Assembly (NCBI GenBank): GCA_019828595.1
Contig: JAHQRK010000002.1
Coordinates: 2,914,001 to 2,978,000 of the forward strand
DNA length: 64,000 nucleotides
Source of the DNA: Aphanomyces cochlioides
Lineage: Eukaryota; Oomycota; Saprolegniomycetes; Saprolegniales; Verrucalvaceae
Direction of reading: 5' to 3'
This document shows, piece after piece, positions 33,097-43,876 of this stretch (its first letter is position 1; the number at the start of each line of letters is the position of its first letter). Position numbers and translations under genes: made by a program. The notes below the pieces were generated by a model. It had not been told where the DNA came from. It saw only the letters and a program-made list of their open reading frames with translations, and did not search any database.

Positions 33097-33663
33097 CTAA
33101 ATGGTGTGGAAGGTCAAGCTTGCAGCGGCAACTGCCGCAGCCGCGTCGTCCGTCACTTCGGTGTAATTGTCGAGCAAAAACGGGATCATCACGTCTGGCA
33201 TGATGTCTTCGAACGGATTCGGAGTGTTTTCTGGTTGGAGAGGCCGGCAGGCTTCCGCTTCTCGAGCTGCCATCATGAGCACTGTAGCTTTCGGCTGGAG
33301 CACGCCTTTGACTTTGTACGCCGAGATGCGTTCGCGTCGGTGAAAACCCGCGTCTTTTTTCTTTTGGTCGAGCCGCCGTTGGTTTTCATTTGCTTTCGAG
33401 CGATGGAACGTGCACATTTTATGTAGGGATCCATTCGCTTTGACATGACGCGGCATGTTGCATTTGCCTGTGCGATAGAGGCACGTTTTGTGTGTTTTCG
33501 GGGGTGGCAGTCGCAGGAGCGTCTTGACTTTCGGCAGTGGGGCATGATACGTCGACTCCGACTTGATCCGCGACGGCATGAACGAAAAGACATTCTCTGC
33601 GCGAGGAATCGTGCGTGGCGTCGTAAAGCTCGTGGCGTCCAACACCTCGGTTTTACACTCCAT
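33097..33663 (-). CDS. Conserved basic Cys/His protein of unknown function
   Basis: ATG 33663 gives 188 residues (a GTG six codons upstream is less likely). The centre has a compact Cys/His arrangement: 'CLYRTGKCNMPRHVKANG' then 'HKMCTFHRSKANENQRRLD', i.e. C-x6-C, then H-x2-C-x2-H, followed by a basic helix. Similar short blocks occur in many predicted oomycete proteins, sometimes with a C-terminal basic segment, and could bind zinc and nucleic acid. The C-terminus has 'LEP'-type acidic and Ala-rich residues. No function is established, and the nuclear assignment is inference from the charge pattern. Single exon, no signal peptide. Confidence 0.6.
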   Translation of the reverse strand: MECKTEVLDATSFTTPRTIPRAENVFSFMPSRIKSESTYHAPLPKVKTLLRLPPPKTHKTCLYRTGKCNMPRHVKANGSLHKMCTFHRSKANENQRRLDQKKKDAGFHRRERISAYKVKGVLQPKATVLMMAAREAEACRPLQPENTPNPFEDIMPDVMIPFLLDNYTEVTDDAAAAVAAASLTFHTI

Positions 33664-33699
33664 CTCGCCCACTTGTCGCACTTGGTGCTAATCGAGCAA

Positions 33700-35400
33700 T
33701 GACGTCAAGTGGCCAAGTCGATATACACATGCTGGTCGTGCCACACTTGATTTCTCGGCCACGACATATCCTTGCAGGTTGCATAGTCGGTCTTGACATA
33801 CCAAGATCGGACTAGTACGTACGCAGCTTCGTCTTATCCGTGAGAAATTTCGAAGGCGACCGAGATCTTTGAGCGGCAAGGAAGAGAGGTGGAGGCCACA
33901 TGTAACGTTAGGGGCGTTTCGTTTTTCTCGAGTAGCAAAGCGGTTGTGGTACATTGTAACGCTCCAAGGACAATGCAATCTCCTCCGACATGACAAATAT
34001 GTGATCGAGAGCCACACCAGGCGACAACAGATCGACGACACATCCTTCGTCCGAACACCAAATCGGTTCATCTCGTCTTGACACTCACCCGTTGTCGTCG
34101 CCGCCGCCGCCATGAGAAAGAGGACGACGTCGTACTGCACAATCCAACCATGTAGTGGCGTAGCTCCACCACAGCTACTCTCGTGGTGAATATTGTTCGG
34201 TTTACAGAAATAGCTCATGGTTTTCGGCCATGTGTTCAATACGATGGCCTTGTCAAGTCGGGACATGCCACGCCTAACACGTCGGCTTTCTCTTCCATCT
34301 TGACAAGTGATATCTAGTAGAGAAAATGCACGACATGGACTGGAAGGCCGCAGGTGATTCAGGTTGCAACAAATCAGACTCCCACCAAGAGCGTGGAAAG
34401 ATCTCGTACGCTCAACTTGGACGAGGAAACGTGCGTGGGTCGCCAAGATAAACATCGAGCGACGTCGCATGGGTGCAAGAGAACGAAGACGTCACGATCG
34501 ACGTCCTACCATGGCAGTTTTTCTCGCGATAGAAAGCATGCACATACAGGACGGACTGCCTTGTCTTTTGGGTGTGCGTCCAACGTTAGATCTTCTCGCT
34601 ACCGGTACGAGTGGCGTCGTAGTATGTCGTTGAAAAGTTGAACGGGTGGATCCTTCAAGGATAGCGCATTCCCTCGCATCTTGCCAGTCGACTCGCCCAA
34701 CTCTCCACGTTGTTCCTGATACTTCTTGTAGTCCACATTACGTCGATCCAACCCGCGTGGACGAGTTCCAAGTGCATTGCCGCTCATGTGATTTGGAACA
34801 ACGCTTGGAAGACTCGGGAATCTCCTCCACAGATGAGTTGCAAGGGCCAAGCACCCCCGAAAAGAACGACCCTTTCTGCACGCGGGTGTAACGAGAATGA
34901 CCCACAACAAGGCGGCTTCGAGTCGTGGGCTTCACAACTCCGCTCGAATCGAGGATTCTTTCGAAGGTTTTCAAGCCATCTAGCTACCTTTTAGCTACCA
35001 TGCCAACAGTCGCCACTCGACGATCGCCATCGTGAGTGGTTCTCGCGGCGCCTCGAGGATTTCGAACCGCGATCAGAGGGCGAGCTCGCTTTATGTGTGT
35101 GTTCCAAGAAACACACGGACGACAGTGCCGCCACTAACTCGGGTGCGCGCACAGCCAGCAGCAGCACATCTCTTATCCTCCCACTGAAATGTTCCAAGGC
35201 AGAACGAGACGGTGAATTCGCCAGCATGTCGGAAGAGAAGACCATTCTCTCCATGGATCTTCTAACTCGATCCGTCGTGAAAAAGCCGTTTCAGTTCCGA
35301 TGCAACGCGAAGCGAATCACGTATATATCTCTTGACAGAGCTTCAATATCTCCTGCCGTCTAGAAGAAGCGTGTGTCATATGGTGGACCCTGCAGCAGGA
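33700..35400 (-). other. Possible decayed ankyrin-type gene region
   Basis: On the minus strand, short ankyrin-like words appear in different frames: 'HHESSCGGATPLHGWIV' near 34180 and 'ALLLEKNETPLTLHVA' near 33920. Upstream, a 87-codon frame at 35254-34991 starts with 'MERMVFSSDML'. No continuous gene can be built by plausible short introns. It may be a decayed ankyrin-repeat gene or coincidence. Confidence 0.25.
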
Positions 35401-36180
35401 TGAAACGCTTGCAACATCTTTTCAACACCTTGGCGTCACTCATCTTGTACAGTGCTTTGCACATCAAACGGCGCCGCTCAGTCGAACCGCCATGTCTGTT
35501 GGTCGCCGCCCACATTTCGACTCAAAAACCGTAACTCATATCTTTTTATTGGGTAAAATTAAGTCATCATATCTTTTTCGAGATACAAATTCCATTTTCC
35601 CAAAAATTATATTTAGGCATTCGATTTTAATTATATTGCTTTTTGTATGTCGTAATTTTATTTTTCGATTTTCACAAAATACATGGCATATCGTATTTCG
35701 GTCGAGATACGATGGACAGAGCAATCAAAGTATGAAGAATTAGTGAATAATAACATGGGGAACGAAAATCGACGAAGTGATGATTTTGTCACATGGCATG
35801 GAACGTGTGAACCACGCGATAGCATAGTAATTTGACGGAGAGTCGCTGTGTTTAAGTCGCTGAAAACACAAAATAATATCCTTTCATTAAATATAAACGT
35901 GTCTTGGTGGATGTAGCCTCTATTGTGTTGACGTTAGTTCTATCGGCTCACAATATTCACTTCAAATGGTCATCGTTCGACGAAAGCACCAGCGCGGTCA
36001 TTATTATCCAATTGACACAAGGTAAAGTAGATAGAACGAAATCATTGGTTAAAAAGATGGAATATCTCCACCGAGATATTGTCTTTTTCGTCAAAATTTG
36101 TGAAAACCGGTGAAAAAATATACACATTTCAATCGAAATATTCACCAAAAGAGAGGAGAAAATTCACGCTCACCGTCACT
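35400..36180. other. AT-rich DNA before transposon copy A
   Basis: No gene is seen. GAGATAC words recur (35580, 35702, 36076) and ATTGTCTTTTTC at 36079 also appears near 42918 in copy B, so the right part probably belongs to the transposon. A left inverted terminus for copy A was not found. Confidence 0.3.
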
Positions 36181-36189
36181 CGACTTGAA

Positions 36190-37178
36190 ATGGAAGACAC
36201 ATTGATCACGACACCCTCACCGGGAACTAGACAGCTTCGAAGGAGCCCTAGACTCGATGCGTCTATACACAGCATACAGGAAGGTGTCTACAAGGTCACT
36301 GTAGACTGCAGACTAAAGGAAACGGTCAATCAACGCAATTCCAGCGCCACAAATCTCGGCGTTCATGTTGTGGATGGACAAAACTGGACTGAGATCAAGC
36401 AAAAGCTTTGGAATATATGCTCAAGCAACCTTCAAAAAAGGGCTATACTGAGTGGAAACCCACCCATTTGGACCGTGTCAGACACGGGCCCTTCCTTGGA
36501 ACTGTTCGACAGCTACGTATCTCTGCGGAACAAAACAACCATACTGACTCCATGGAGCAGCGCACTGGCTCATCGCTATTTTGGAAAGAACAGAAACGAA
36601 TCATTGTCTTTGTCAGCGTACAAATGGGGCAATCAACTTGGTACGTTGCAACAACTGGCAGCCTTCAAAGAAAAGTGTATCGAACCCATGCAAACGGATC
36701 GAGGCGGTGCGGCAAACCAATTCAGCCATCAAATCATGATAGATCGTTTGCAAGAAAAGTGGGGATCATTGCTATCTGGACAAGATATATCCTGGATGCT
36801 ATGGGCTGGCCACATAGTTCAAAAATCCACTCATGAGCATCACGTGAGATTGATAAGCCACCACCACCAAACCTTGTGCGATTCTTTCAGCCAATCTCAA
36901 GCGAGGCTCAACAATGCTTACTTCGAATTCAAAGAAGTGTCACCTTGGCTTCTGATGTTGTGGGCGGGTTTCGTGAAAGTCTAGCCACTCTGCGTGCGAA
37001 TTATGAAGCCCAGTCGAACATTTTCAGAGCTGAAATGGACCAAATGCACAACATGCTAAGTTCCAAAAAGGCAATTATTGATGCTTTTGGCCGTGATGTT
37101 GACATTGAGGATGATGATAGCCACGTTATCTCTGCTCTTGCAGTTATCCCAAATCAAGAGGACTCTGACCATGCTTAA
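36190..37178 (+). pseudogene. Transposon ORF1 protein, copy A (unknown function, frameshifted)
   Basis: ATG 36190 begins 'MEDTLITTPSPGTRQLRRSP', then about 240 residues. A one-base frame change near 36895 leads into a second frame ending at 37178. The product resembles ORF1 of copy B (40623-41632) throughout: 'KCIEP' / 'QCIEP', 'DRGGAANQF' / 'DRAGAAAES', 'LQEKWGSLL' / 'LKEKWGSVY' and 'WAGHIVQ' / 'WAAHILK', followed by a helical segment ('SKKAIIDAF' / 'AKRRIIEGF') and an acidic tail. No known domain is recognised. The gene converges on the transposase 20 bp downstream. Accessory proteins in other DNA transposon families often bind DNA or guide nuclear entry; for this one that is speculation. 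Confidence 0.6.
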
Positions 37179-37198
37179 TCAATGAATTAATTGAAGAA

Positions 37199-38343
37199 TT
37201 ATTCATGAGTGATTCTAGTCTCCTCATTACTGTCACCGCACTCTGCATACTCCAGCAATTCGTCAACACTGTGCTCTTCTCCCTTTGACAATTTTATTCT
37301 ATCGTTGCTGAGTCCACTACGTGGATCGAAATTGCCTTCGACCGTCCATCCACAATGTTGATAATTTTTTTGCATGTCAGAGCGTCGGAACTGCTCCACA
37401 ATTTCCAAAGCAAACAACACAGTGCTCCTGTTTTTGCATTCTTGATATTGACGCTTTATCGACTTTTTCATCAAGCCGAACATGTATTCGATCGGATTGA
37501 AAAATGGGCAGTAAGCGGGTAGAAATATAGGAATAATTCCAAGCGAGCGGAGATAATATACGATATCGGGGTGACAATGCACACTAGCACCATCCAATAT
37601 CCATATAGATCCCCTTCCAGGGTATTGCTTCACTGACTTCTTTGAGTGGGCGTGGAGTCTGCAACATTCAACGAATTTTGAGCGATCAAACGTGCCATCA
37701 GTATAAAAGGTTTCAACGATGCCACCAACGTCAAGAAAGCACAACAAAGATACTCGAGCTTTTCGCGTGAACTCACCTCGAATGCATAATTTCTCGCCTT
37801 TCATGGCATAGCCTCTTCTTCGTACCATGCCTTGGTTATCAAAGCTAACTTCGTCGAGGAATTGGATGTTCTGTTGACTCCAATCAATCGTCCCCAGCTC
37901 TAGAGTGAATCGCACAATATCGGCCATCTTTATGTGGATCGCTCTGCGCTCCAGAACTTTCCAAGTCAACCCGCTTTCATGCACAATCCGCCAAATGGTC
38001 GTGATGAGATAAACCGATTGAAATGGACTTGAAAGTCGGTTTTCGCTTCATCGAGAAACGAAAGAGGTTTCTCCATGTAGTAGTTTACCACCCATTGTCT
38101 CTGTTCGACAGTAAACAAGCCGGTGGACTTGCTTTCCCGCCTCTTATAGTTTTCTTCAACTTCGAAGCGTCGAATCCAATTGTCGACGGTGTTCCTGTGC
38201 TTGTTGTAAATGATAGCAAGCCGATCTTTGGATAGACCAAGGTAATAATAGCCGTACAAGGCATGCATGATTGTGTTTCTTGATGCATGAGAGCCCGAGA
38301 CGGCTTGCTGAATAGCGGACATGGACTTCACGTCGAAACACAC
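37199..38343 (-). pseudogene. DD34E (Tc1/IS630-like) transposase, copy A
   Basis: Two overlapping minus-strand frames, 38343-37980 and 37984-37199, together encode the transposase. One base is lost near 37985-38000, in the segment 'NRFIS...' to 'HESGLTWKVLERRA'. The N-terminal half has HTH units ('HALYGYYYLGLSKDRLA', 'TVDNWIRRFEVEENY', 'FTVEQRQWVVNYY'). The catalytic half has 'NIQFLDEVSFD', 'SIWILDGASVHCHPDIV' and 'CPFFNPIEYMFGLMKKS', giving D, D and E with 34 residues between the last two. A right-end inverted terminus (AAATACTGACTTCTGATTGG, 38366-38385) matches the terminus of copy B in part. It converges with ORF1. The copy is inactive unless the frameshift is a sequence error. Confidence 0.8.
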
Positions 38344-38557
38344 CGTGTACTTTGTGTGTGTGAATAAATACTGACTTCTGATTGGCTAATAAATTCCACA
38401 ACGATTGCAAAAAACGATACATTCGAGCTGCCTCTCACAATTTCGAATGTATTTGACAATACGACAAGTCAAAAATTCCTAAAACCGGATAATTTTCAAT
38501 TAATCAGAATGATTTCCGTATAAATGAGCCAATCAGATAATTTTAGTTGAAGTTGAA

Positions 38558-39055
38558 GTGGGCCACAACAATTCAGGACACGAGATCGACGCGATGGAGG
38601 ACAAGGCCAAGGAAACAACCAGGAATACAGCAAAGTTGCGCGTCCTATGTGTGGAGACGAGCGATAAGTACATGAAAAAAGAAATTGACGATTTGTCGCA
38701 CTCAAGACGATGTAGGGACGCAAACAATTGGGCATCCTCGCAACTGATGCAAGAATGCAACGTGCGCACGTATTGTCCAACAAGCTTGTGGCCATCAAAA
38801 GAAGACTCGAGCTCGATTGTTGTACAAATGGGAGTATGCTTCCTCTTCGTGATCGTTGGAATGTACGGTCGAGTGAAATTCCTCGCTGAGAGTGTCGTCA
38901 TAGATCCTTGCTCACGGTCGTCGCATTGGACTACTGGTACAACGATGTATTGGCTGCGTACGTCGTGCTAGCAGCGTTTGCATTCATCTTCCTCTTATTG
39001 ATTTCCGTGGTTTTGGAGCTCATTGACGCAATTCAGAGTAGCGCCGTCAAGAGGT
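38558..39055 (+). CDS. Small putative tail-anchored membrane protein, uncertain
   Basis: Starting at ATG 38558 (or 38594, 'MEDKAKETTRNTAKLRVL'), an intron of about 66 nt from GTGGAG to GATGTAG near 38719 joins to 'LGILATDARMQRAHVLSNK'. That frame meets one TGA near 38885, then continues 'LLTVVALDYWYNDVLAAY' and a strong hydrophobic helix ending '...AVKR' at TAG about 39055. The C-terminal helix would suit a tail anchor. The TGA means either a second unseen intron or decay. No family is recognised. CCAAT and an ACCGGATAA word lie upstream. Confidence 0.35.
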
Positions 39056-39059
39056 AGGC

Positions 39060-40265
39060 CGCGATGGCTAGATGTTGTAAACAGAATTGAAGACACCGTG
39101 GTGCTGTGTTGTCCCTTGTGCAAGAATTTAAGCCAAGTATTCTTACTGGTACCCCATGGTTTTTTGAAGTCAGGGGCTGACTAAATCTTCGTCAGGTTGT
39201 GGTTACGGTGGTCAAATCGTTGTGGATATCTTGAGTCAACCAAAGTCACCTTGGGATGGCCCCAGTGTACCTCTTTGCGGACTAAGTGGGGGATGTGAAC
39301 TGCTTGTAGGTTGTTATAGATCCCACAAATATTTCTCAAGCTCAAGCAAAGGCCATTGAAAGGCTACCAGGTTCTTAGGAATATGATGCTGATCTGAAGG
39401 TTAAGCTTAGTATGGGTGGCAACATCTTCATCGAACGAAGAGTTCCAAGGTGTGACGACCCTTATGGACCACGCCAGCGCTGCGGCCATAGATCCAAGAA
39501 CTCAATTGCTTCAAATTGTAACCAAATTGAAAAGGATGCGGCCACTGACACAGCGCACTAGGTTAACCTGGTCCATCGAAAGTTTTTGTCTAAATTTTAA
39601 CCAAACATCCATGAAGAACGAACTTCTGGACACTGGCAGTCGACATAGCCATCCTTGACGATGGACATCTTCGATCTCCCCTTTGTCACTTTCACGATGT
39701 CGAGTTTGTCCTTTAGTGTCGCGGCGTGAATACGGTTACATGCATCTCCATTCGAATTCTCAATTAAGACATGTCATGTTGAGGCTCCAAAAGAAGGCAA
39801 AAATCTCGCCATGATTTCTGCGTGATGAAAGGAGCTGACTGCAGGCAGATTTACAAGAGAATCAGTTCCCGATCGACTCCTTGTCCCTTGCGTGGACTGG
39901 TCTAAATATACTTTGAGCTTTTATCCCAAACCTTCCAAAAGCCGTTCATGAAGCACAACGAAGTCACGTGAATAGGTTTCAGTCGTTTCATCTAGACAGA
40001 GTCTTATGCACAGCGAGATTCTATTCACTGTCAATCTATTATATAATAGTTAACACACGACACTTTCAACGCGACACCTCGAAAGAAATCTATCGCACAT
40101 GAACAGATTGGGTCTGCCTTGTCTTGAAGCTTCCTCTCGGGGCTTCTTCTTGGCCTCGGTCTCGAATACCTTGTCGAAACCTTGTCGAAGTCATCTCTGT
40201 ATTTAATTAAAGAGGTTTCTATTTATAGTAAACACTGTCGATTTCATTCTAAATTGTGATAGGTC
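39060..40265. other. Possible decayed retroelement or LTR-like DNA
   Basis: No intact gene. A plus-strand frame at 39416-39658 contains 'NELLDTGSRHSHP', faintly like the aspartic-protease start of Copia-type elements. The sequence around 39990-40260, read on the minus strand, begins with a TGTTA-like word and is AT-rich, as LTRs are. Evidence is too weak to call an element. Confidence 0.2.
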
Positions 40266-40622
40266 TCAAGATCTGCAAATCGATCAGCCAATCAGAATTG
40301 AGTATTTACCAAGTTCACGCAAAACACACAAACACACGTGAATTTTATTTGGCCAATTTACCGTACTTTTCAGTTATACTTGACTTCAGTATGATGGAAT
40401 CGATTTGGAAATGAACTCAATTTTGGTAGAAAAATACAAATTTGGGTGAAAAAGACAATATATATTGTTGTTTTTATTCGAAACTGGAGCGACATGCCCA
40501 AAGAATCGGCAGACGACAATCGGCAGAAGAATCGGCAGATACGAACAGCCAATCATAATCTCAGAAAATATTGATGAATATCCAATCAAAATCGTTAAAT
40601 ATTGTTCCCCGCAATTTGAAAG

Positions 40623-41632
40623 ATGTCAGCACCAACACCCCCGCACCAGCATCGCTACTCGACACGATCGTCTCCAATTCCAGACGCATCTCCGGTTGGA
40701 ATACCAAATGAGCCCTTATTCTCGTTGCGAGCAGATATAAATGTCAAGAACACTGTCTGTGGTCGAGACAGCAAGGGCAAGCGATTGCCGCAGCATGTGT
40801 TTGAAGGGTCGAGTTGGGCAGCTCTCAAAGAACTCATCTTTCAACATTGCCTACCCCACATTCAATTCAAGGCTACATATGAGGGCGAACCCCATGTTTG
40901 GACAGTTGACACCGAAAAGCCCACTTTGAATGACTTTGACTCCTTTATATCCATCAAAATGGGGCGGTACTTTTCAAGCCTGGAAGTCAAGCTCAAGCAA
41001 ATCGATACATATCAGATCATCGAAATGACACGTTCTCAATCACTGTACTCGCGTGGGGAATCCACGTCAGTACAGGGACAGATTTTCAAATGTTGCGTGA
41101 GCAATGCATTGAACCTCAAATTCAAGACAGAGCTGGCGCAGCTGCAGAGAGTGCTCATGCTCAAATGGTCGCCCAACTGAAAGAAAAATGGGGATCAGTT
41201 TACACATCATATGAAGCAAATTGGAGAATGTGGGCGGCGCATATTTTGAAGGCGCCTGTATTTCAACACGCCATTCATGTTTTAAACCCACCTCCGGCAA
41301 CCATGCTTCATCTTTTCGACCCAATTCCCAATTGTGCCCAAGAGAGAAATCAAAATTTGCAAAACAGTCTCACAGTAGCTCTTGATGTGGTGGAATCTTG
41401 CTTGCAAGACTTGGACACTTTGAAAAAGTGTGTGAACGATGTTGTGTCGCGTATTGAAACAAGTGAGACAGCACTTAGAGCGAAGCGTCGTATAATTGAA
41501 GGCTTCCGGCAGGAGATAGCCCCGGTGTCTACACGAACAGAATTGGTTTCATTGATACACAATATTCCAAACCTTGACGATGAAGACCACAATCAATGTG
41601 ATGATGAAGAAAGTGATGCCTTTGATCCTTAA
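40623..41632 (+). pseudogene. Transposon ORF1 protein, copy B (unknown function, frameshifted)
   Basis: ATG 40623 begins 'MSAPTPPHQHRYSTRSSPIP'. The first frame matches copy A to about 40965 ('HVWTVDTEKPTLNDFDSFIS' versus 'IWTVSDTGPSLELFDSYVS'), then the homology moves by one base ('ANRYISDHRNDTFSITVL' aligning with 'HRYFGKNRNESLSLSAY') and continues through 'MLREQCIEPQ' to TAA 41632. The C-terminal third is helical, with heptad-like Leu/Val ('LTVALDVVESCLQDLDTL') and an acidic end. No known domain. Two diverged copies that align along their whole length show it is a genuine component of this element rather than a chance frame. Confidence 0.65.
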
Positions 41633-41695
41633 TGCATATTAGACTTAATCACTGGTAATGATTTGAGTCGCTTTAAAATAAAGCTTAACTGAGTT

Positions 41696-42790
41696 CTAAT
41701 CTGCTCGATCGTTGTCTTCATTGCATGGAACATAATCCAACATGTTGTCATTGATTTCTTCAGATTTGGATCCTTCATCTACAAGGCGTTTGGAGGGATT
41801 GAATCGACCTTGCTTTGTGTATCCACAATGCTCGAAGATACGAGATGTGTCAAATGATTTGAATGTTTTCATGATGCTCATGATGAATTGCATCAAATCC
41901 TTGGTCAATGACTCCTTGTAATGCCGCTTGAACGACTTTTTTATCAACCCAAAAACATATTCAATCGGGTTGTAAAAAGGGCAGTATGCGGGAAGGAATA
42001 TCGGAGCAATGCCACGCCCACGTAGAAAATAAACAATATCGGCATGGCAATGTATACGGGCTCCGTCTAAAATCCAAATCGACGAGCGTCCAGGGTATTG
42101 TTGAACAGACTTTGCACGAGCTTCGCAACAATCAACGAACTTGGCACGGTCAAAGGTTCCAATCGTGTCAAATACTTCAACCATACCCGAGACGTCGAGG
42201 AAACAAAGCAAAGAGACTCTTGGCTTTCGCTGAAATTCACCACGGAAACAAAGCTTTTTGCCTTTCATTGCATAGCCGCGCTTTCGCAGCATTCCTCTTG
42301 AGTCAAAGCTGACTTCATCGAGGAATTGGATGTTCAAATGGGACCAATCCAGTGATGACAACTCCATAAAATACCGTTGAATGTCGTGTTGTTTGATATG
42401 AATTGCGCGTCTTTCCAAGACTTTCCACGTCAGACCATGATTGTGGATGATATTCCATACAGACGACAACGATATGTATCGTCGAAACTTCACCTCAAAC
42501 GCCAGCTTAGCTTCGTCCAAAAATGACATTGGTCGCTTTTCAAAATACTCAACAAGCCACTTGCGCTGGTCCTTTGAAAACTGACCATCTCGAGCGCATT
42601 TCTTTCTTGCATAATCCCCAGTTTCTTCGTAGATTTGAATCCATGATGATACCGTTGACATAGACTTGTGGAAGAGTCTTGCAACATCGATTTTCTTCAT
42701 GCCAAAGTAGTAAGTAGTAAGCATAAAGTGCATGCATTACGGTGTTCCTCGATGCGTGCTGTCTGCGCACGACGTCAAGAATCATCTCCA
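41696..42790 (-). pseudogene. DD34E transposase, copy B, N-terminal frameshift
   Basis: From 42733 to 41696 the frame is open for 345 residues and includes HTH blocks ('KIDVARLFHKSMSTVSSW', 'FSKDQRKWLVEYFEKRP') and a complete DDE core: 'NIQFLDEVSFDSRG', 'SIWILDGARIHCHADIV', 'CPFYNPIEYVFGLIKKSF' (34 residues between Asp and Glu). The true start lies upstream near 42790, where 'ASRNTVMHALYAYY' matches copy A; one extra base near 42720 breaks the connection. All catalytic residues survive, so this is the better-preserved copy of the pair. Confidence 0.82.
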
Positions 42791-43418
42791 AGGGGAATAG
42801 TTTTGATAATTGTATACTATAAATTGTTCAGTACAAATAAATGGATCGATCAAATCGGCCAATCATCACGTAAGTCCAAAATCTGGCTGAAAAGACAATA
42901 CTAGTAGGAGATTCTATTGTCTTTTTCACTGAAATTTGTATTTTTGACAAAGGGCCCGTCTGGCAACCGAAAATAACCGAAAATATTACAATAAATTGGC
43001 CCAAAATGCCATTTTGAGGCCAAATTCAATAATTGAGGTCAAAATATGAACTTGTTTATCTCGAAGAGTTTTGCACCAAATCCAATATTTTTGGTCGGGA
43101 AATACTCACTGGAGGCTCTCAAAATGCCATTTTACGAAATGGAGGTTTTACCTCTATTTTGAATATGTCATAAATCGTTGATCCCAATTTAGCTGAAAAT
43201 GGCATATTGATTTTGAAATTTTGGCAGACGCACCCTAAAATTGAAATATTCTCAAATACTATTCAGTTATAGTGAGTTCAAGTGTAATATGAAAGTACAT
43301 TCAATAAAGTAAAGTTTTGAATGTGTGTTTTGCGTGTGTTTTTGTGAAGAAGGCAAATACTCGATTCTGATTGGCTATCGATTTCAAATAGATTTAAATA
43401 CATCCAATTATACAGGGA

Positions 43419-43682
43419 TTAAGATTCAGAGGATTCATTGAATAATGTGACTAAAGAACTCTGAAATTTAATACAGCCACCCATTTTATACGAGGGAGTA
43501 CTGTTCAACCGCTTCGATGAAATCTTTCTGTGGGTGCAGCAGGTGAAATATTTGAACGGACAGTCCCTCATGCTATTACGTAGCATCAAGACAGTCTTCC
43601 AGAGCCTTGGAAATACAGCTAACAAGACGAGGGCATTTGCGAACCAGACGAAAAAAACGACCTCATCGCCAGGAAGATTCAT
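43419..43682 (-). CDS. Small membrane-protein-like frame beside transposon end
   Basis: From ATG 43682, 87 codons start 'MNLPGDEVVFFVWFANAL' with one hydrophobic helix, followed by a basic Cys-containing segment. It ends 42 bp from the transposon's right terminus, which may have truncated it. No family recognised. It is divergent from the WRKY19-like gene, with CCAAT boxes between them. Confidence 0.3.
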   Translation of the reverse strand: MNLPGDEVVFFVWFANALVLLAVFPRLWKTVLMLRNSMRDCPFKYFTCCTHRKISSKRLNSTPSYKMGGCIKFQSSLVTLFNESSES

Positions 43683-43876
43683 TTGACGTTTGTATACTTT
43701 CCGAACTTTTAGATATGCACCAATCAGGGAGCGTTCTTTAATGGACTAGCCAATCAAAAGGGGGAGAGGGTTGGGGTTTTGAAAGTGGCGACAAAGACAC
43801 TGCAGATCATTTGCAAAAAGAAACGCAACCTCCAGCTAGCCAGTGCCACCCACCCCGCGTGTCTAGCCCGACGAAC

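Larger units (their letters stand above)
40285..43377. mobile_element. Two-gene DNA transposon, copy B, with inverted termini
   Basis: Inverted termini CAGCCAATCAGAATTGAGTA (from 40285) and, on the other strand, from 43377 (TAGCCAATCAGAATCGAGTA) share about 20 bp, with GCAAAACACAC subterminal words at both ends. Inside lie ORF1 (plus) and a DD34E transposase (minus) in convergent orientation with 63 bp between stops. The left end is shared with the MITE at 22.1 kb. Exact outer boundaries and target duplication could not be fixed. Confidence 0.72.

Noticed and set aside
39416..40265. Copia-type retrotransposon with LTR
   Set aside because: Only a faint protease-like peptide and a TGTTA-like edge; no reverse transcriptase, integrase or paired LTR was found.
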